Of a stretch of DNA of 8,254 bases, positions 5,413 to 8,254 are shown in pieces. Position 1 is the first letter of the stretch. Every line of letters starts with the position of its first letter. The stretch is from an uncultured Actinomycetes bacterium (GTDB lineage: Bacteria; Actinomycetota; Acidimicrobiia; Acidimicrobiales; Acidimicrobilacustridaceae). The notes under the pieces were generated by a model. It was not told where the DNA came from, made no database searches, and worked only from the letters and a program-made list of their open reading frames with translations. A program made the position numbers and the translations under genes. Location of the stretch: the NCBI GenBank assembly GCA_945957335.1, contig CAMFLJ010000163.1, positions 1 through 8,254 of the forward strand, given 5' to 3'.

Positions 5413-5904
5413 TCAGCCCTCGGTGTCGTCGGCCGGGTCGTCGTCGAGCTCGTCGAGGTCGTCGTCCCCGTCGGCCAGCTCGTCGTCGGGCGCCTGGGAG
5501 CGCAGCTGCACGAACACCATCTGGAGCTGGGTCAGCGCGTCGCGCAGGGCCTGCCCGTCGGCGCCGAGGCGGTCCTCGGTGGTGTCGAGCACGGCGGCCA
5601 TGGCGTCGATCGCCAGGCGGGCCTCCTCGAGGTCGGGCTCGGGCTGGCCCAGGTGGATGGCGGCGAGCTCGTAGAGGCCCACGACGTGGTTGGTCACGAA
5701 CTGCGCGGCCGGCGCCGAGAGGATCTGGCGCTGGACCTCGGCCATCTGGGCGATCATCGCCTCGGCCTGGGCCCGCTCCTCGGGGCTCAGCGACTCGAGG
5801 TCGGGGCCGCCCACGCGGCCGGCCACCCCGGCGTCGCCGCCGGCCGACGCCGATCCGCCGCCACGCTCGACGGGCACCTCGCCACCCGGCGTCCACAGGC
5901 TCAT
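5413..5904 (-). CDS. DUF1844 domain protein, divergent from infC
   Basis: A 163-residue soluble protein. It opens MSLWTPGGEVPVER, typical of actinobacterial DUF1844 proteins, followed by a Gly/Ala-rich linker (about 14-34). The DUF1844 core is helical, about residues 38-136: SPEERAQAEAMIAQMAEVQRQ, then PAAQFVTNHVVGLYELAAIHLG (65-86) and LEEARLAIDAMAAVLDTTEDRLG. The tail (about 139-163) is almost entirely Asp, Glu and small residues. The start is ATG 5904 because GAGGAG lies 6 nt before it (5916-5911) and the family N terminus begins there; the in-frame extension to 5964 has no support. DUF1844 beside infC is a recurrent arrangement in actinobacteria as far as I recall, which hints at a translation-linked role, but no function is established to my knowledge. 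Other readings of the family assignment are unlikely. Confidence 0.85.
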   Translation of the reverse strand: MSLWTPGGEVPVERGGGSASAGGDAGVAGRVGGPDLESLSPEERAQAEAMIAQMAEVQRQILSAPAAQFVTNHVVGLYELAAIHLGQPEPDLEEARLAIDAMAAVLDTTEDRLGADGQALRDALTQLQMVFVQLRSQAPDDELADGDDDLDELDDDPADDTEG

Positions 5905-5951
5905 CAGGGTCTCCTCGCAGCTGCGTCGGTCTGGTGTCTCGGGGGCCCCGG

Positions 5952-5970
5952 CGGGGCGCAGCACGCCCCG
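5952..5970. repeat. Hairpin upstream of the DUF1844 gene
   Basis: CGGGGCG (5952-5958) pairs perfectly with CGCCCCG (5964-5970) around CAGCA. If the DUF1844 transcript begins near the candidate -10 at 6025-6020, this stem sits in its 5' leader. GC-rich background makes chance stems common. Confidence 0.3.
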
Positions 5971-6018
5971 GAGCGGGACGGGAACGGCCCGTCGCTCGCT
6001 TCTGGCGGCCGAGATCGC

Positions 6019-6025
6019 TATCGTA
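6019..6025. promoter_or_regulatory. Candidate overlapping -10 boxes for infC operon (+) and DUF1844 gene (-)
   Basis: On the + strand TATCGT (6019-6024) and on the - strand TACGAT (6025-6020) both fit TANNNT. The + box would start transcription near 6031, giving a leader of about 265 nt for infC. -35 elements are not clear. This is a sequence-only guess. Confidence 0.35.
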
Positions 6026-6094
6026 GAGCGCTCACAACCGAACGGAAGCGGGGCTTCGCCCCCACCTGGCCACCTCGAGTGCGTCCAGGTCGAA

Positions 6095-6140
6095 GGCTCT
6101 CACGAGCCGGCACCGACGTCGAGCCGCCCGCGGGCGGCTC
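6095..6140 (+). promoter_or_regulatory. Leader hairpins of the infC operon with alternative pairing
   Basis: GGCTC (6095-6099) pairs with GAGCC (6104-6108) around TCAC. Just downstream, a perfect 20-base inverted repeat (6121-6140: GAGCCGCCCG then its reverse complement) forms an 8-bp stem with a CGCG loop. Both left arms share the GAGCC/GGCTC words, so 6095-6099 could instead pair with 6121-6125, and 6104-6108 with 6136-6140. This allows mutually exclusive folds, as in attenuators. No T tract follows. Confidence 0.35.
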
Positions 6141-6253
6141 CTCGTGGGCCCGGAACGCGGCGGTCGTCGGCTTCCCCGGCGTCCGCCGTCGTCGCGTCCG
6201 GGCCTCGTGCCCCCGCCTCCTCGTCGGCCGCCACGCAGCATCCGTAGTCGTAG

Positions 6254-6298
6254 ATGCCGAGGGAGGACCTGGCACGAATGAGGAGTGACCGGCCATAA
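6254..6298 (+). CDS. Candidate leader mini-ORF whose stop overlaps the infC start
   Basis: ATG 6254 starts a 14-residue frame, MPREDLARMRSDRP, ending in TAA 6296-6298. An internal in-frame ATG at 6278 gives MRSDRP and has GGAGG at 6262-6266, 11 nt upstream, making 6278 the better start. The stop shares two bases with the proposed infC AUA codon (6295-6297). The infC AGGAG (6281-6285) lies inside the mini-ORF. This geometry would couple infC initiation to termination of the mini-ORF. Translation is unproven; random short ORFs of this size are common. Confidence 0.25.
   Translation: MPREDLARMRSDRP
6281..6285 (+). promoter_or_regulatory. Shine-Dalgarno supporting the AUA start of infC
   Basis: AGGAG ends 9 nt before ATA 6295. 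It is the only good ribosome-binding motif close to the N terminus required by the conserved EPRINDRIR segment, so it decides the start. Confidence 0.6.
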
Positions 6299-6996
6299 GC
6301 ACGGCCGCCGCAAGCAACGAGCCCCGGATCAACGACCGCATCCGCGCCCGCGAGGTGCGGTTGGTCGGACCCGACGGCGCCCAGATCGGAATCAAGCCCC
6401 TTCCCGAAGCCCTCTCGATGGCCCGGGAGCTCGAGCTCGACCTCGTCGAGGTGGCCGACAAGGCCAACCCACCTGTCTGCCGGATCATGGATTACGGCAA
6501 GTACAAGTACGAGGCCGCGCAGCGAGCCAAGGAGTCCCGCAAGAAGTCCACCAACGTGGTGGTCAAGGAGATGAAGTACCGGCCCAAGATCGGCGCCGGC
6601 GACTTCGGAACCAAGACCAAGAAGGTGGAGCACTTCTTGTCGGAGGGGCACAAGGTCAAGGTCACGATCATGTTCCGTGGCCGTGAGATGCAGCACCCCG
6701 AGCTCGGGCGCAAGATCCTCGACCAGGTGGCCGAGGCCGTTGCCGACCAGGGCCGCGTCGAGGTCTACCCCCGTCTCGACGGCCGCAACATGACCATGGT
6801 CCTGGGCCCCGACAAGAAGGCCCAGGCCGCCGCCGAGAAGCGTCGCCAGGCCGAGACCGAGGGCGCTGCCGAGGCTGCTCCCGCCGCCGAGGCCGACGAG
6901 GTCACCGCTCCCACCGCCGAGGCCACCGAGGCCGAGTCGGCCCCCGACACCGTCGACGAGGTCGAGGCCACCGAGGCCGACACCGACGAGGCCTGA
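6295..6996 (+). CDS. infC: Translation initiation factor IF-3, probable AUA start
   Basis: IF-3 binds the 30S subunit, keeps subunits apart and checks the initiator tRNA-start codon pair. The frame has TGA at 6286-6288; between it and GTG 6355 there is no ATG, GTG, TTG or CTG, yet the conserved N-terminal EPRINDRIRAREVRLVGPDG is encoded there, so GTG 6355 is too late. ATA 6295 gives 233 residues, starting MSTAASNEPRIND. The N-terminal domain is about 7-78, with the family signature CRIMDYGKYKYE at 62-73. The linker is about 79-92 and the C-terminal domain about 93-172 (VKVTIMFRGREMQHPELG, DGRNMTMVLGP). The tail (about 175-233) is low-complexity and acidic, rich in Ala, Glu and Thr. IF-3 genes in many bacteria use AUU, AUC or AUA starts that IF-3 itself discriminates against, giving autoregulation. 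It heads infC-rpmI-rplT, with 58 bp to rpmI. Confidence 0.95.
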   Translation: MSTAAASNEPRINDRIRAREVRLVGPDGAQIGIKPLPEALSMARELELDLVEVADKANPPVCRIMDYGKYKYEAAQRAKESRKKSTNVVVKEMKYRPKIGAGDFGTKTKKVEHFLSEGHKVKVTIMFRGREMQHPELGRKILDQVAEAVADQGRVEVYPRLDGRNMTMVLGPDKKAQAAAEKRRQAETEGAAEAAPAAEADEVTAPTAEATEAESAPDTVDEVEATEADTDEA

Positions 6997-7054
6997 CGCC
7001 CGCAATCCCCCCGCACGTCCGACGTCGCAGGGACCACACCCCGGAGACACCGCA

Positions 7055-7249
7055 ATGCCCAAGATGAAGACCCACAGCGGCGCCAAGAAGCGCTTCAAGA
7101 TCACCGGCTCGGGCAAGATCACCCGCCGCAAGGCGAACCTGAACCACATCCTCGAGAAGAAGTCGCCTGCTCGCAAGCGCCGCCTCTCGGGCGACTTCGA
7201 GCTGGCCCCCGGCGACGCCGCCCGCGTCCGCCGCCAGCTCGGCATCTGA
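7055..7249 (+). CDS. rpmI: 50S ribosomal protein L35
   Basis: A 64-residue, strongly basic protein of the large subunit. It begins MPKMKTHSGAKKRFKITGSG and continues with GKITRRKANLNHILEKKSPARKRRL, the standard bL35 pattern. Its length matches the family. GGAGA at 7043-7047 lies 7 nt before the ATG. It sits in the conserved order infC-rpmI-rplT, and no separate promoter is evident. An 85-nt gap with a strong hairpin separates it from rplT, which could affect relative expression or mRNA processing. Confidence 0.97.
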   Translation: MPKMKTHSGAKKRFKITGSGKITRRKANLNHILEKKSPARKRRLSGDFELAPGDAARVRRQLGI

Positions 7250-7259
7250 TCGAACACCC

Positions 7260-7291
7260 GGCCGGCCCGCCCCCCCCCGGCGGTGCCGGCC
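7260..7291 (+). terminator. Strong hairpin between rpmI and rplT
   Basis: GGCCGGC (7260-7266) pairs with GCCGGCC (7285-7291), and CCGCC (7267-7271) with GGCGG (7279-7283), with T7284 bulged and a loop of seven C. The stem has 12 G-C pairs. There is no T tract, and L20 must be expressed, so it is more likely a partial terminator, processing site or mRNA stabiliser than a full stop. A run of nine C (7270-7278) spans the last stem bases and the loop. Confidence 0.45.
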
Positions 7292-7334
7292 TTCCCCGAA
7301 CCGCGTTCACGCACCACCCACGAAGGAGGCTCCG

Positions 7335-7697
7335 ATGGCCCGGGTCAAGCGCGCTGTCGCCAGCAAGAAGCACCGCAAGACGACCCTCGAGCGGGCGAAG
7401 GGGTACTACGGCAACAAGAGCCGTTCGTACCGCGCCGCGAACGAGCAGGTCATGCACTCGCTCCAGTACGCCTACCGCGACCGGCGGGCACGCAAGGGCG
7501 ACTTCCGCCAGCTCTGGATCCAGCGCATCAACGCCGCGTGCCGCCTCAACGGCACCAGCTACTCGAAGTTCATCGCCGGCCTGAAGGCCGCCGGTGTCGA
7601 GGTCGATCGCAAGAACCTGGCCGAGATCGCCGTGTCCGACCCGGCGGCGTTCACCGCCCTGGTCGAGGCGGCCACCGCCGCGTCGGCCAGCGCCTGA
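7335..7697 (+). CDS. rplT: 50S ribosomal protein L20
   Basis: A 120-residue basic protein needed early in large-subunit assembly; in E. coli and B. subtilis it also represses its own operon by binding leader RNA. It begins MARVKRAVASKKHRKTTLERAKGYYG. RARKGDFRQLWIQRINAACR (51-70) and NGTSYSKFIAGLKAAGVEVDRKNLAEIA (72-99) are the family signature and C-terminal RNA-binding domain. The end is an Ala/Ser-rich tail (about 111-120). AAGGAGG at 7323-7329 lies 5 nt before the ATG, a strong site. The next gene starts 23 nt after the stop. Confidence 0.97.
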   Translation: MARVKRAVASKKHRKTTLERAKGYYGNKSRSYRAANEQVMHSLQYAYRDRRARKGDFRQLWIQRINAACRLNGTSYSKFIAGLKAAGVEVDRKNLAEIAVSDPAAFTALVEAATAASASA

Positions 7698-7720
7698 GCC
7701 ACCAGCCCCCGACGACCCCC

Positions 7721-8254
7721 GTGGCCGTCGAGCCGGCGCCGCTCTCGGCGAACAACCCACGTCTGACGTCCCTACGGCGCCTCTCGGGGCGCCGTAGGGC
7801 GCGTCTGGACGCGGGTCGCTTCGTGGTCGAGGGCCCGGTGCCGGTGGCCGAGGCGCTGGCCGCCGGCGTGGTGCTGGAGGAGGCCTTCGTCGACGCCGAG
7901 GCGTGGGCGGCCGCCGAACCGGGCTCCCCGTTGCGTGCCGCCGTCGAGGCGGCGGTCGCGGCCGGCACCCCGGTGTGGTCGCTCGGCCCCGGCGTGCTCG
8001 ACAAGGTCGCCGACACCGTCACCCCCCAGGGCCTGGTGGCGGTGGCTCCCCGCCGCCCGGCCGACCTGGCTGCCGTCGTGGCCGCCGGGGCCGCACCCGT
8101 GCTGGTGCTCGTCGACGTCGCCGACCCCGGCAACGCCGGCACCCTCGTGCGCACCGCCGAGGCGGCCGGCGCCGCGGGCGTGGTGTTCGCCGGCGCCTCC
8201 ACCGACCCCTTCGGCCCCAAGGCCGTGCGCGCCGCGGCCGGTTCGGTGCTGCGC
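7721..8254 (+). CDS. SpoU (TrmH/RlmB-type) RNA 2'-O-methyltransferase, 3'-truncated by window
   Basis: SAM-dependent enzyme of the SPOUT class methylating a ribose 2'-OH of rRNA or tRNA; the target nucleotide is unknown. The 178 codons shown run to the window end. NNPRLTSLRRLSGRRRARLD (11-30) followed by GRFVVEGPVPVAEAL (32-46) matches the N-terminal substrate-binding domain (to about 108). The SPOUT domain begins at VLVLVDVADPGNAGTLVRTAEA (127-148), motif 1 with Asn138 and Arg144, then DPFGPKAVRAAAGSVLR (162-178), motif 2. The remaining knot with the SAM-binding loop lies outside. GTG 7721 is the only standard start before the conserved NNPRL segment. It has no Shine-Dalgarno, so coupling to rplT, 23 nt upstream, is likely. 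A methyltransferase after rplT and before pheST is a common actinobacterial arrangement. A perfect 12-bp hairpin occupies codons 17-27. Confidence 0.88.
   Translation, partial: MAVEPAPLSANNPRLTSLRRLSGRRRARLDAGRFVVEGPVPVAEALAAGVVLEEAFVDAEAWAAAEPGSPLRAAVEAAVAAGTPVWSLGPGVLDKVADTVTPQGLVAVAPRRPADLAAVVAAGAAPVLVLVDVADPGNAGTLVRTAEAAGAAGVVFAGASTDPFGPKAVRAAAGSVLR
7770..7799 (+). repeat. Perfect 12-bp hairpin in the 5' coding region of the methyltransferase
   Basis: CCCTACGGCGCC (7770-7781) is exactly complementary to GGCGCCGTAGGG (7788-7799) around a six-base loop, TCTCGG. It starts 73 nt after the rplT stop. It has the geometry of a rho-independent terminator without the T tract, yet lies inside coding sequence. 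Confidence 0.7.

Larger units (their letters stand above)
5905..6294. other. 390-bp divergent intergenic region / infC leader
   Basis: No convincing protein gene lies here apart from a mini-ORF just before infC. The left third holds the upstream region of the DUF1844 gene, with a hairpin at 5952-5970. Candidate overlapping -10 boxes for both directions lie at 6019-6025. To the right, about 265 nt would form the infC leader, with two adjacent hairpins that can pair alternatively (6095-6140) and the mini-ORF at 6254-6298. Confidence 0.6.

Noticed and set aside
5430..5495. GTC/GTCGTC-rich repeat-like stretch
   Set aside because: It is the antisense of Asp/Glu codons in the acidic tail of the DUF1844 protein, not a separate repeat array.
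5407..6288. 293-residue open frame on the + strand over the DUF1844 gene
   Set aside because: It mirrors the DUF1844 gene on the other strand, which has a Shine-Dalgarno and family motifs; the + frame shows none.
6355..6357. GTG 6355 as the infC start
   Set aside because: It would remove the conserved EPRINDRIRAREV segment of the IF-3 N-terminal domain.
6100..7317. 405-residue open frame on the - strand opposite infC/rpmI
   Set aside because: It is antisense to well-conserved infC and rpmI and has Gly/Leu-rich low-complexity composition; no motif is recognisable.

Overview
The window is very GC-rich, with G or C at most third codon positions. Its gene neighbourhoods (ribD-ribE-ribBA-ribH near hisG; DUF1844 divergent from infC-rpmI-rplT-SpoU methyltransferase) are those of a high-GC actinobacterium. 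The protein variants (RGHEGRGIG in RibA, long-form HisG, CSD-like protein after hisG) make me lean towards Acidimicrobiia, but that placement is inference from memory. It looks like an ordinary chromosomal housekeeping region. I see no mobile element, tRNA, rRNA or CRISPR.

Left part (1-3020): a tightly packed riboflavin operon on the + strand. It holds the 3' part of ribD, ribE (riboflavin synthase), ribBA (fused DHBP synthase/GTP cyclohydrolase II) and ribH (lumazine synthase), with junctions of +1 nt, ATGA and TGATG. Together they convert GTP and ribulose-5-phosphate to riboflavin. The main anomaly of the window is here: after a good Shine-Dalgarno and the canonical MFTGIV start, ribE codon 7 is TAG (674-676) where the family normally has Glu or Gln, while the rest of the gene is intact.

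Middle part (3021-5355): a VIT/CCC1-type iron/manganese transporter on the - strand, convergent with ribH, then hisG on the + strand. The transporter and hisG are divergent. Each has a TAGGWT box exactly 7 nt before its ATG, which suggests two leaderless promoters. After hisG come a divergent cold-shock-domain-like small protein, in frame with hisG across its TAG stop, and an unrecognised 80-residue protein carrying a perfect 22-bp palindrome.

Right part (5356-8254): a DUF1844 protein on the - strand, a 390-nt divergent intergenic region with overlapping candidate -10 boxes and a structured infC leader, then infC, rpmI and rplT, and the 5' part of a SpoU-family RNA methyltransferase cut by the window end. 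infC has no conventional start codon. The best start is AUA at 6295, whose bases overlap the stop of a mini-ORF. Hairpins lie in the infC leader, between rpmI and rplT, and (12 perfect bp) inside the first codons of the methyltransferase.

I do not see a wholly new multi-gene system. The points most worth checking are the ribE amber codon, the infC start and leader arrangement, the hairpin in the methyltransferase and the twin leaderless promoters.
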